Shown: one piece after another, positions 1-10,779 of the stretch
Layout of the letters: each line of letters begins with the position of its first letter
Position numbering within the stretch: position 1 is the first letter of the stretch
Source of the DNA: Oryza sativa Japonica Group
Taxonomy: Eukaryota > Streptophyta > Magnoliopsida > Poales > Poaceae
Direction of reading: 5' to 3'
Length of the DNA: 64,000 bases
NCBI RefSeq assembly: GCF_034140825.1
Contig: NC_089038.1
Location: forward strand, 22,863,501 to 22,927,500
Notes under the pieces: generated by a model
What the model was told of the DNA's origin: nothing
Databases searched by the model: none
The model's input: the letters and a program-made list of their open reading frames with translations, nothing else
Made by a program: the position numbers and the translations under genes

Positions 1-213
1 GACGAATTTATTAAGCCTAATTAATCCGTCATTAGCAAATGTTTACTGTATCATCACATAGTCAAATCATGACGTAATTAGGCTAAAAAATTCATCTCGC
101 AATTTACATGTAAACTGTGCAATTGATTTTTTCCCCACATTTAATGTCTTATACATATGTCCAAACATTTGATGTGATGTTTTGGCCAAAATTTTTTGGA
201 TCTAAACAAGGCC
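1..213. mobile_element. Tourist-like MITE, cut by window edge
   Basis: The right-hand part of a miniature inverted-repeat element. Its internal sequence (a stretch about non-TIR bases 1-110) matches the elements at 49884-50237, 52457-52775 and 53889-54492 in this window. It ends with the terminal signature ctaaacaaggcc at 202-213. The left end lies outside the window. Two relatives here carry TAA/TTA target duplications, which places the family with PIF/Harbinger (Tourist-like) elements. Confidence 0.7.
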
Positions 214-716
214 ATGTAGTTATAATTTTGATCCACGTTTTAATACCAAAATTTTACTCTGAATCATCCTCTAACTAATATTTTCACTTTAGATAAGATT
301 ATCGTTGTTGTACTTTGGATCATCTAAATCATTTCTCTGGCTGCATCTACCATCTAATCTTGCAAAGAATAGCCTATATGTATGTCAGGAATATTATCGG
401 TTTACATGTACCGATGTAGTTAAAATTATTTATACGCTCGAGAGAAGTTTTTGAGGTGGTTCAAACTAAAATAAAGATAGCTAAAGTGAAAAAATCGTTT
501 AAAAGACACTACGTTCAAAGTGATTTTTTTAATACGGGTGACCGTAAACGTATTTTACTCTTTTGTTTACTCGAGTCTCCAGCATGTTACTTGTGCAGTT
601 GCTAGGCGCGCCGCTGATCTCACGAACACACGTGGTGCGACGCCGCTTAGGCCAGGCGACCCACGTTGGAGCCGCCCCACCAGCCACGGCAAATTGAAAA
701 GAAAAACACCTGGTTA
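214..716. other. intergenic, no gene seen
   Basis: AT-rich upstream DNA between a MITE remnant and a pair of MITEs. Short open frames on both strands around 520-770 have no recognisable content and no gene-like codon use. I see nothing functional that I can support. Confidence 0.5.
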
Positions 717-1154
717 GAGCAAGTTTAACAGTATAGCCCACTACTATCTCCAAATCATCTATAGCCAATGTAATAGCTAATTCATATAATAGGGCTTACT
801 ATACTATCAATAGCTGGTCCCATTTGTCATAAATGTCTTGGAGCCTGTGCTGCAGCTCTGTAGTCAACTACTCTTCTCTCTCTTCTTTTATCTCTTTAAA
901 ATATGTTTATAGCTGGTTTAGAGCAGGTACAATAGCAGGCTATAAGCTAAACTATAAATATATTTTAAAGAGATAAAGGAGGAGAGAGAAGAGTAGCGGG
1001 CTATAGATATGTAGCCAGCTGCAGTACGAACTCTAAGATGTAATGTGGGTATGATAGGTAGGACCGGGTATTAATAGTATAGTAAGCAATTATATGAATT
1101 GACTATTAGATTAGATATAGATGAATTGAAGCTAGTAGTGGGCTATACTAGCTC
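717..1154. mobile_element. head-to-head pair of GAGCA-type MITEs
   Basis: Two copies of one rice MITE lie back to back in opposite orientation: about 717-920 (reverse) and 921-1154 (forward). Copies share the signature gagcaggtacaatagcaggc, an internal pyrimidine/purine-rich block (gagagagaagag) and a terminal gtgggctatact. Each GAGCA end is preceded by TTA, fitting a 3-bp PIF/Tourist-like target site. Related copies lie at 34438-34553 and 53196-53427. The pair ends about 450 bp before the epoxidase start codon, so it is part of that gene's upstream region. Confidence 0.65.
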
Positions 1155-1602
1155 TCATCAGTCAGCTGGTCGGCGTCGGCGTCGTCGTCGCTGCTTTCCC
1201 CTTCTCCTGGCCCCGCCGGCGAGCAACCCGCGCCCGCCACGTACGCGCGTCCCACTTCCCCCCACCCCACACGCTGCTCCACTACGCGCCGAAAGGGTGA
1301 AACCACCCATCCGGCCCTTCCATTCCGCGGCGGGTGCCTCCAATTCGTCGAGCACGAGCGAGTGAGCGACATGGCTTCTAACACACCAATTCGTCGAACA
1401 CTTCCGATCGTCTTCTCTGTCTCCGTGTGAGTATTGACCTCAGGCGCCGCGACGTCTGCAAGAGTAGTCAGATTCAGGAGATGCTCGTTGGGTAGAGCGG
1501 ATCGGAGAGTCACTGTCACAGTAGCGCTTCTGCTCTTGCTTCTCGGATCCCACCACCCAAGAAGAGCTTTGCTTTGCTCCCGTTCCACTGCCAGTGCCAG
1601 CC

Positions 1603-4600
1603 ATGGCGCCACTCCCAAGCTCCAGCTCAACGCGGGCCACCTCTCTCGTGGCGATCCCGGGCGCCTCCTGCCCCCATGGCCAGGCGCAACGCCTGCTCGC
1701 CTTCCGTCCCCCACGACGCGGGTCACAGTGGCGCGGGCTTTGCGTGTCCCGGGGGCGCCACGGGGCGACCGTCGCCATGGCAATGCCGGCGGCGCAGGCG
1801 GCGGGGCGCAGGGCGCGCGTCCTGGTGGCCGGCGGCGGCATCGGCGGCCTGGTCTTCGCGCTCGCGGCCAAGCGGAAGGGGTTCGAGGTGGTGGTGCTGG
1901 AGAGGGACATGAGCGCCGTGCGCGGGGAAGGGAAGTACCGGGGCCCGATCCAGCTGCAGAGCAACGCGCTCGCGGTGCTCGAGGCCGTGGACGCCGGCGC
2001 CGCCGACCAGGTCATGGACGCCGGCTGCATCACCGGCAACCGCGTCAACGGCATCGTCGACGGCGTCTCCGGCTCCTGGTAAGGAGTCAAGTCGTGCCAG
2101 CGTTAGAAGCGAATTGCAACACCCACCAAGGATTGGTTGCGTCTATCAAGCCTAAAATTATGGGGTTTTTTTTTCTCCTTTCTAGAAGTACTAAGTGTAA
2201 GAATAATTTGCTGGTTTACACTATTGGCCGTCCTGTTTGTACAAGTTTTGCTTACCTATTGCTACAACCTACATGAGAATCATTAATCACAGACCTATAG
2301 TTTCAATTACAGTACAATACTGTACAAGGAAATGCAATTTGTTGCTTAATCATTAGTGCTAACTTGACATATAAGGCAATTATTCTTTGTGCTTACTCTG
2401 CTACATTTGTTTGCATTTGCAATTCTGAATGTTGTTGTCTGCTTGTTGGTTAGCTTTAAGATGGGAACTCAACTGCTGAAGGCATCCATTTGACTGTGTC
2501 AAATTGGTATTCAGGTACATCAAGTTTGATACATTTACTCCTGCAGCTGAGCGAGGTCTCCCAGTTACAAGGGTTATTAGCCGAATGACGCTGCAGCAGA
2601 TTCTTGCTCGTGCGGTTGGTGATGATGCTATACTGAACGATAGCCATGTTGTTGATTTCATAGATGATGGCAACAAGGTGAATGATCAGTTTGTCATTGT
2701 GGTCAATTGGCCATATCCTCAGTATAAAATGTGCTCAAAATGTTATGGAAAATTCTTATGTTATGGCTTTTGGACAAGTACAGGTAACTGCAATTTTGGA
2801 GGATGGCCGGAAATTTGAAGGTGACCTTTTGGTTGGTGCTGATGGAATATGGTCAAAGGTAATGTAATCACTCAAATCTTTTGGTAACAATTGACAAACA
2901 TAATCAACAGAGACGTGATTTGAGAATTTAATTATTGGACAGGTGAGGAAGGTGCTTTTCGGGCAATCAGAAGCAACTTATTCAGAATATACTTGCTACA
3001 CTGGCATTGCAGACTTTGTGCCTCCTGACATTGACACAGTTGGGTATGTAGTGCGGATTCAGATGACTGCTGTATTTTTTTCCTCTGTTAGGAAATACTA
3101 ATATGTTCCTCATTTTCTTCTGTTGAAGGTACCGTGTATTTCTTGGTCACAAACAATATTTCGTCTCCTCAGATGTCGGTGCTGGAAAAATGCAGTGGTA
3201 TGCATTTCATAAGGAACCTGCTGGTGGCACTGATCCTGAAAATGGTGAGTTCCTAGAGTGAAACTTTTGAGCTCACAAGCATATGCGGGCCCTGTCTGTG
3301 TTCTTATTGTCCACTAATGCTTTTTATTGGCAGGTAAAAATAAAAGATTGCTCGAGATATTTAATGGTTGGTGCGATAACGTCGTTGATCTGATAAATGC
3401 AACTGATGAGGAAGCAATTCTTCGCCGGGATATATATGACCGACCACCTACTTTTAACTGGGGAAAAGGTCGTGTCACTTTGCTAGGTGACTCTGTACAT
3501 GCTATGCAGCCAAATCTGGGTCAAGGTGGCTGCATGGCTATTGAGGTACACAATTAACTTTTCATGTCTCTGATGACACTACCAGCATGGTGGATGCATT
3601 TCTTGCCCTGGTATTGAAACTCAGCATATATACTTATGTTACTGTGGCAATTTTTTCCCACTTGATTTCACAGGATGGTTACCAGCTGGCTGTAGAACTT
3701 GAGAAGTCCTGGCAGGAGAGTGCGAAGTCTGGAACTCCTATGGATATAGTTTCCTCCTTGAGGAGGTAACTGTTTTTTATGTTTTATCATACTAGTTTTA
3801 CCTAGATAGAATGTCTTCTGGCATCGACTAGACTTTATGTCAATACGGATCAAAATTATTCTTCAAGGCCATCTTATTGTGTATACTCTTAATTCTTTAG
3901 GTGTGATCCTCAGTCATTTGATTGATGATCAAGACATTATTGTGCTTGTGTGGCTGCAGATATGAGAAGGAGAGAATACTACGTGTTTCTGTTATACATG
4001 GGTTGGCAAGAATGGCAGCAATCATGGCTACCACTTATAGACCATACTTGGGTGTGGGTCTGGGACCATTGTCGGTATGTCAAGAACTTGTTCTGCTTTG
4101 TACTTCTAATATCTAAATGTACTTATGTGGTTTATGCCCGTCAGCCAGTTTTAACCTGCTTATTATGTCTGTTGCTGATTATTTTATTTTATTTCTGAAA
4201 CAAGTTTCTGATTTAGATTATCATCATAAGAAAATCATTGAAGAATCGCAGACTAAAATTATTTGGTCTTAATATGGATATCTGTCCAATGCAGTTTTTA
4301 ACGAAGTTGAGGATACCACATCCTGGAAGAGTTGGTGGGAGATTCTTCATCAAGTATGGAATGCCTTTGATGTTGAGCTGGGTTCTAGGAGGAAACAGGT
4401 GATTATTGAGCTATAACTTCGATTTTATTTTGAGCTCACATGTAGATACATAATCTGAAAATACTCACTAGATTGGCATGGTTGTTATTACTCACCATAT
4501 GTTAATGTCACCAATGAACAGCACGAAGTTAGAAGGAAGACCGTTAAGCTGTAGGCTTTCTGACAAGGTATATCTCTATTCTGTATGATTTATCAATGTG

Positions 4601-5732
4601 GGGCAGTGCAATATTTTCCTTTTCTGACTTTTACAATCATGCTGAAGGCAAACGACCAGCTTCGTCGATGGTTTGAGGATGACGATGCATTGGAACAAGC
4701 CATGGGTGGAGAGTACGGTCTTACTTGTCTTCAGAATTTTGATTTCATTTTATGTCAAATATGCTCTGTATAATCCTTCTTAATTCCAGTGCCTTTGAGA
4801 AAAGGTACTCATTAGAACAATGCTACTTGCAGGTGGTACCTCCTCCCCACAAGTTCTGGAGACTCGCAACCCATTCGATTAATCAGGGATGAAAAAAAGT
4901 CACTCTCCATTGGGTAGGTCTAAATAATAAATCTGTTATTTTTTGGTAACACTTTCTTCAAGGATTGTAGAATAAAACAAAATTGTTCTTTTGCAGAAGC
5001 CGGTCAGATCCCAGCAATTCGACTGCTTCCCTGGCATTGCCCTTGCCACAGGTTAGATAAGCAAAATGATGGCATCAAATATTTGTTGGAACTTCTTTCG
5101 AACTATAAATGCATTGCAACGGTTCTTAGGTGGAGACATTCAACAGCTGAATTTTGTTTTACTTATTACTACAACCTAATTTTCTCTTGCCTAAAAAAAT
5201 CTTCAGTTTTATTTCTGTCAATAAAAAACTAATGCTTCTCCAATTTGTTCAACTTCATTGCAGATATCAGAAAACCATGCTACTATCACATGCAAGAATA
5301 AGGCCTTTTATGTGACTGATAATGGAAGTGAACATGGTACATGGATTACCGAGTAAGTTCTGAAAACCGCATGATTCTTTGCTCTTGCCCTGAATTCGAA
5401 ATGGATGCATCTTACTAATTCAGTCCCATGTGGACTCTCCAGCAACGAAGGTAGACGCTATCGCGTACCTCCGAACTTCCCTGTCCGTTTCCATCCCTCG
5501 GATGCCATTGAGTTTGGTTCAGATAAAAAGGTACCCAAACCTTACTGACACCGTATTGTACCATTGTCTCCTCTCATTTTGTTCAGAAGAACCATTTGCG
5601 TTGAGTTGCTGCAAAAATTCTGAGTTCTGATCAATTTCTACGAACTTGCAGGCCGTGTTCCGTGTGAAGGTGCTGAGCACGCTCCCATATGAATCTGCAA
5701 GAGGAGGGCCGCAAATCCTGCAGGCAGCATGA
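1603..5732 (+). CDS. ABA1: zeaxanthin epoxidase, chloroplastic
   Basis: Converts zeaxanthin via antheraxanthin to violaxanthin in plastids. This serves the xanthophyll cycle and supplies the precursor of abscisic acid. Exons: 1603-2078, 2515-2677, 2784-2858, 2943-3043, 3129-3244, 3334-3545, 3674-3765, 3960-4074, 4295-4398, 4522-4567, 4648-4712, 4833-4913, 4997-5051, 5264-5352, 5443-5530, 5652-5732. All are GT..AG and in frame, giving 652 aa. The ATG at 1603 has a strong context (gccATGg); a GTG three codons upstream is not a plausible start. Residues 1 to about 65 are Arg/Ser-rich and look like a transit peptide. The FAD Rossmann motif VAGGGIGG lies near residue 75. The second flavin motif GDSVHAMQPNLGQGG spans the end of exon 6. 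A C-terminal FHA domain (exons 12-16) carries SENH and GTWITD. Length and domain order are those of full-length plant ZEP. The rice symbol is recalled, not searched. Confidence 0.96.
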
Positions 5733-6428
5733 ACGAGAGACTTCAGTCAGCCATGGCTGCTGTCATCACTCATCAGCTACTGTACAGCATCCAGTAAAAC
5801 ACAGTGAATTTTGCACTAAAATGCAGGTTCCACTTCCAGACAGGATTTTGAATAGCTTTCTCTGACGGATTGAAATTGCAGTTCTCCATACAGAAACTGA
5901 GGTGTACAATATAAAAAAAAAGAAACTGAGGTGTACAATAGCCAATAGGGACAGGCAATTTTAGCTGTTGCCTGCTGTATATACATTGTTGTGCCATTAC
6001 AGCAACAAGGTGGAATGTAATTACGGCATGAACACAATTTACCAAATGGAAAAAAATGTAGCTAAAAACCGCTTTGTTTGGTAACTAGTTGTACTTTTCC
6101 GAACTTTCTTCCAAGCGGAGGAGCCTTACCTTGCCACGATGCGATCTGATTTCTGAACTAGAACGTCAGCCACAATGCGCCACATGCACCACCGCAGAGC
6201 GCCGCCGCCACCGCCGCCGCCGCCGCAGTGTTCGCCGCCATCGCCGTCGGGAAGGCGAGGTCATGGGAGTGTGAGATTTGGGCCGCTAGTTCGGCGTAAG
6301 AGCCCTTCCCAGCCGTTGGATCACCATTGCTCGGTCCAGATTTACGCCAGGTTAGGCTTGTAGAATCTGCGAGGCGTCTCCTGCCTGGCGCTAGCCGCTA
6401 GGCTCCCCACTCCCCGCGAGCTTCAGCC
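5733..6428. other. epoxidase 3' flank and carrier promoter/5' UTR
   Basis: Only about 700 bp separates two same-strand genes. The first part is probably the 3' UTR of the epoxidase and holds a 17-bp direct repeat (aaactgaggtgtacaat, near 5893 and 5922). A CCG-repeat tract at about 6198-6242 precedes the carrier start, as is common in grass 5' leaders. No further gene is visible. Confidence 0.5.
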
Positions 6429-8352
6429 ATGTCCGCCCGAGCCGCCGCCGGCGGCGGTGACGGCGATGGCGGGGGCCGCCGCAAGACCCTTGCCAAGGTG
6501 TCCCTCTCCTCGCTCTCCGCCGCCGCGGCGGAGGCGGCCACGTTCCCCATCGACGCCGTCAAGACGCGCCTCGAGCTCCACCGCGGTACAGGGGGCAGCG
6601 GCGGGGGAGGCGGGGGCGTCATGCGCGTCGCTGGCGAGCTCGTACGCGACGGGGGAATCTACCGGGGCCTCTCCCCCGCCGTACTCCGGCACCTCTTCTA
6701 CACCCCGCTCCGCATCGTGGGGTACGAGCACCTCCGGTCCACCTTCGCCAGCGGTGGACGAGACGCGGGCCTCCTCGAGAAGGCGCTTGCTGGGGGTGTC
6801 TCCGGCGTTGTCGCACAGGTAACACGTCTCCTTAAAGATCAGACTCGTCTCGCTCGTTTGTTAGCACACTAGATCGAACTGTGCTCTATTCTGAATTTCT
6901 GATGGGTAGTACTACTAGGCATTGTACTGTCTGTACACATTACTCCCCAAGTTACTCAGGGAAGATCATTTTGATGTTTGATTATTGAAGTTAGGATATG
7001 TTTTTTCTCGGTGTAAAAGTAAGAACTGCTTTGGTAGTATTACATTTAGAAGATGGAATTGAACTGGACTTGGGGACTTGACAGGATTGGAACTGTTTTT
7101 TGCTGGACTTGTTGAAGACTGTAACATGCTAGCATTTCTTAGTTCCAACCTATTGGTTCCAAACAATGATGCACATTATCATTAAGTAAAAAATTCAACA
7201 AAATAGACATATACATCTTAAGGCAGGGGAAGGGATCTTCTAATTTGTGTCATTACCGTTACCAAAATTATAGTATCACAATGCAGATGATAAAGCAGCA
7301 GACATCAGTCTGGATGTGTTTTTGTATGACAGGCTCATTTGTCTCCAAGTCTCCACCACCTCCTTATGATCCAACCTACAGTACACTCGAGAGCCACAAT
7401 GAGACCATGCCATCCCTGCTGACAATGCATTGACACATTGATGGACTGTAGGACTTGTGTAGCGCAAGATGTGTGCGATAGGACACCTCTACCTCAAGGT
7501 CACTTGCGTGACTAGTATAGGAAAGAGGCGATACCTGGGTACTCAATGATGCTGCTCCTCGAGGGTTGTGAATAAGGTTGATTAGAAAAGGATGACCTGA
7601 CTAGCACCCTCATTTAGGTTTTGAATAGTTTGTCATTCCTAGAGTAAAGTAGCAAGCAATTGAGATAATCAAAACATTTTAGTTTGTTAGAGAGAGATTT
7701 TGTAATCAACATGCTGCTGGTATTAACCATCTGTTAGAAGTAGAATTGATATAGCTTAATAGCTGCTATTGTTTCGTTGATCATTTATTGACATTATAGT
7801 TACTCTGCAGTGCAGGTGGTGGCAAGCCCTGCTGATCTCATCAAGGTAAGGATGCAAGCAGACAGCAGACTGTTGAGCCAAGGTATCCAACCACGGTATA
7901 CAGGAATCTTTGATGCCTTTACAAAAATTGTACGGGCCGAAGGATTTCGAGGACTTTGGAAGGGTGTTGTTCCTAATGCCCAACGAGCCTTTCTTGTCAA
8001 TATGGGTGAATTGACATGCTATGATCAGGCAAAGCATTTCATCATCCGGAAGCAAATCTGTGGCGATAACCTGTATGCTCACACACTTGCCTCTGTCGCA
8101 TCTGGACTGTCTGCGACAACCTTAAGCTGCCCAGCAGATGTAATCAAAACTAGGATGATGAACCAGGGCAAGGATGCAAAAGTTCTATACAGGAATTCTT
8201 ATGATTGTTTGGTCAAGACTGTCAAACATGAGGGGTTGACAGCATTGTGGAAGGGATTCTTACCTACATGGGCCAGGCTTGGTCCATGGCAGTTTGTGTT
8301 CTGGGTTTCCTATGAAAAATTGCGCCAAGCATCAGGTATTTCGTCATTCTGA
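6429..8352 (+). CDS. mitochondrial carrier, uncoupling protein 3 type
   Basis: A 308-aa inner-membrane transporter of the mitochondrial carrier family. Exons are 6429-6818 and 7816-8352; the 997-bp intron is phase 0. The protein has the three tandem carrier repeats, each opening with the P-x-D-x-x-K signature: PIDAVKTR at 40-47, PADLIKVR at 135-142 and PADVIKTR at 236-243. The sequence closely follows what I recall of Arabidopsis UCP3/PUMP3 (At1g14140), including RHLFYTPLRI, FLVNMGELTCYD and the C-terminal ISSF. Plant UCP-type carriers are known to move dicarboxylates or aspartate/glutamate and to affect proton leak; the substrate of this member cannot be read from sequence. The N-terminus is Gly/Ala-rich and GC-rich. 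A second AG at 7810 would break frame, so 7815/7816 is the acceptor. Confidence 0.94.
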
Positions 8353-8554
8353 TGGTGCTGGCTTAGTTTTATCTTACATGATTACAGGGAGCATCCAGAA
8401 TAAGATTTTGTTAATTGTTTAGCTCGGCTTGTGGCATTATCATATACCATGCTTGTCCTCATTTACTCTTGACCATGTCTGAGTATTGTACCCATCGCTG
8501 AGGATGCAGTAGTTACAAATCACCACCATGTAACTTTATAATTATAATTGACAA

Positions 8555-10486
8555 CTAGCTGGGTGGCCCGCGCAATTGCGCGGCTAGCACCCATACAGAA
8601 TTATCTATTTTTAATATGATTTTACTTAATTTTTATTAAATAGCTATCTCATTTTCTTAAAACTTTGAAAGGCCAAACCTTATCATCCTGTGTTTCTACT
8701 TTTATAGGTTTTTTAGAAGTCACACAGGCTATTTGCTTCTGTCTACCCCTTATTTCTATCACCCTCTTCTTTATTTGTTTACTCGATCTATTGCCGTTTC
8801 TGTTCATTCTCCTTGTAACCTTTAAAAATTGAATATTATAGTTTTTAGTGTTTATTATCTCGTTGGTTTCATTTTTATAATTTTTAGAAGTCCCATCAAA
8901 TGCTGCCACTATGCTTCTCTACGGCCTATTCTCTGTCTCCTCTCTTTATTGTCATTGGGATTTTAAAAATCAAACATAATTATCATTTGGATTCATTTCG
9001 TTTACTTTAAATCCTACCAAACCGTTAGTGGCTTAGCCACTGTACTATTATAAGTCTCGTCCGCTGCCTCCCCTCTTTCCTGTCATTGAGATTTTAAAAT
9101 CAAACATGATTATCATTGTTTTTTTTTACTTTTTAGAAGTCCCGAACCTTTAAAAATTGGACCTCGTAGTTTTTAGAGTTTATTGTCTCGTTGGGTTTTA
9201 TTTTTGTAATTTTCAGAAGGCTCGTCAAACACTGTCACTATACTCCTCTACAGCTCGTCCATTATCTCTTTTTGTTATCATTGAGATTTTAAAAATCAAA
9301 CATAATTATCGTTTAGGTTTTGTTTTTTTACTTTCTAGAAGTCCCGTCAAACCATCAATGGATTTGGCATTATACTCCTTTATGGCTCGCCCGTTGCCTC
9401 TTTTCTTTATCGTCATTGAGATTTTAAAATCGAATATGCTTATTACTGGGATTTATTTTTATTTTATAGAAGTCCCGCCAACCGTCATGACCGTGTTGCC
9501 TAACGGCATGTCCGTTGTCCCTTCTTTTAATCGTCATTGAGATTTTTTTAAATGTTTTGTTAATAGTTTTTCGATGTCCCATCAACCATCACCACTGTAC
9601 TTCTTTATACATCGGTTGTTTCTCCCATCTTTATTGTCATTTGTCATCTGTGTTCTAGATGATTTTTTTGTTTGAAAATTCCGTATTTTTCATTCCAATA
9701 TTTTTTATTTATAAGTCATATTCATACTTGAACCCTTATAATTATTTTATATTTTCGGGATCATTTTATTTGACATTCCAAATTTTAATTAATATCATCA
9801 TGTGTTCTAGATGGTCTCTTTGTTCGATAGTCTTTATTATTTATAAATTGTATTCCTAGATGAACCCTTATTTTTTTTCTAATTTCAGATTTTATTTTAT
9901 TTTTTATTTTGAATTTTAAATAATCTCGTATTGTGTTCTTATATCTACTATTATTTTAATATTTCTAATTTCAATTGTTTAAAAACTATAGCCGTTGCTT
10001 AAGTCATCAAAATTTTGGCTTGCCTATAGCTTCCGCGTGGAAGGAGCAACGTAGCCTATAGCTTAATATGCTTGCTAGCTGATAGCTAGGATTGGTTTGT
10101 CTTTCAATTTTTTTAAAAGTGGTGTGTGCACGCGGATTCCTGGAACATTGTCAGTTTCCAATGTATTGTATGACTCGGTTTTCCTTATTTTCATTTTGAC
10201 TTATTGCCCGATTAACTTTTTTGTTTTTTCCTTTCAGTTTTTAACTAATTCTAATCCTAAATCTAGTTCTATTTTTCTTTTTCCTTATTTTTTTGGATTA
10301 ATCTTATTTTCGTTTTGACTGATTGTCCGGTTCACTTTTTTTTTCCTTTCTTCAGTTTTTAACTAATCCTAATCCTAATCTAGTTCTATTTTTCTATTTT
10401 TATTTTTTTGGATTAATGTGAGAATTTCTAGCCCGTGAAAGCAAACGTGGAGGCTCCTTTTTCTATTACTTTAAAGATATAATAGA
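8555..10486 (-). mobile_element. non-autonomous Helitron, complete ends
   Basis: On the minus strand the element begins TCTATTATATCTTTAAAG (10486 downward) and ends in CTAG (8558-8555). Just inside the 3' end is a 16-bp GC-rich palindrome, ccgcgcaattgcgcgg, at 8568-8583. The flanks are A before TC and T after CTAG, the Helitron target (insertion between A and T, no duplication). No Rep/helicase coding is visible in the 1.93 kb, so it would need a partner element. The interior is AT-rich and partly made of a degenerate repeat: cattgagattttaaaa-like blocks start at 8953, 9084, 9279, 9414 and 9535. The open frames at 9157-9540 and 9659-10318 are inside it and carry no recognisable domain. Confidence 0.85.
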
Positions 10487-10779
10487 TTCTCGCTGTCATT
10501 GGTCATTGATCAAAATAATTCAATTGCTTCATTATTACATTTCCATAAAGTTTCCATACTCTTTTTCATACGATAGTTGCCATGTTTTCCTTTTCACTTG
10601 GTAACATTGTTCTCTCAATTACTATAGTTTTGTCTTGCTAATGTGCAAAGTTTCTTATCTTGAGAAATATCATATCATACAAACTTGATTACAATTCAGT
10701 AAATGTTTTCTTAATGCTTTAACAACAAACAAGTGAAGAACAGTGCAGATGGACAGGCGGAGGGACAATGGAATGCAAC

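Noticed and set aside
1434-2276. 280-aa plus frame and the minus frames over the epoxidase first exon
   Set aside because: Out of frame with the epoxidase exon whose Rossmann motif and splice junctions are clear.
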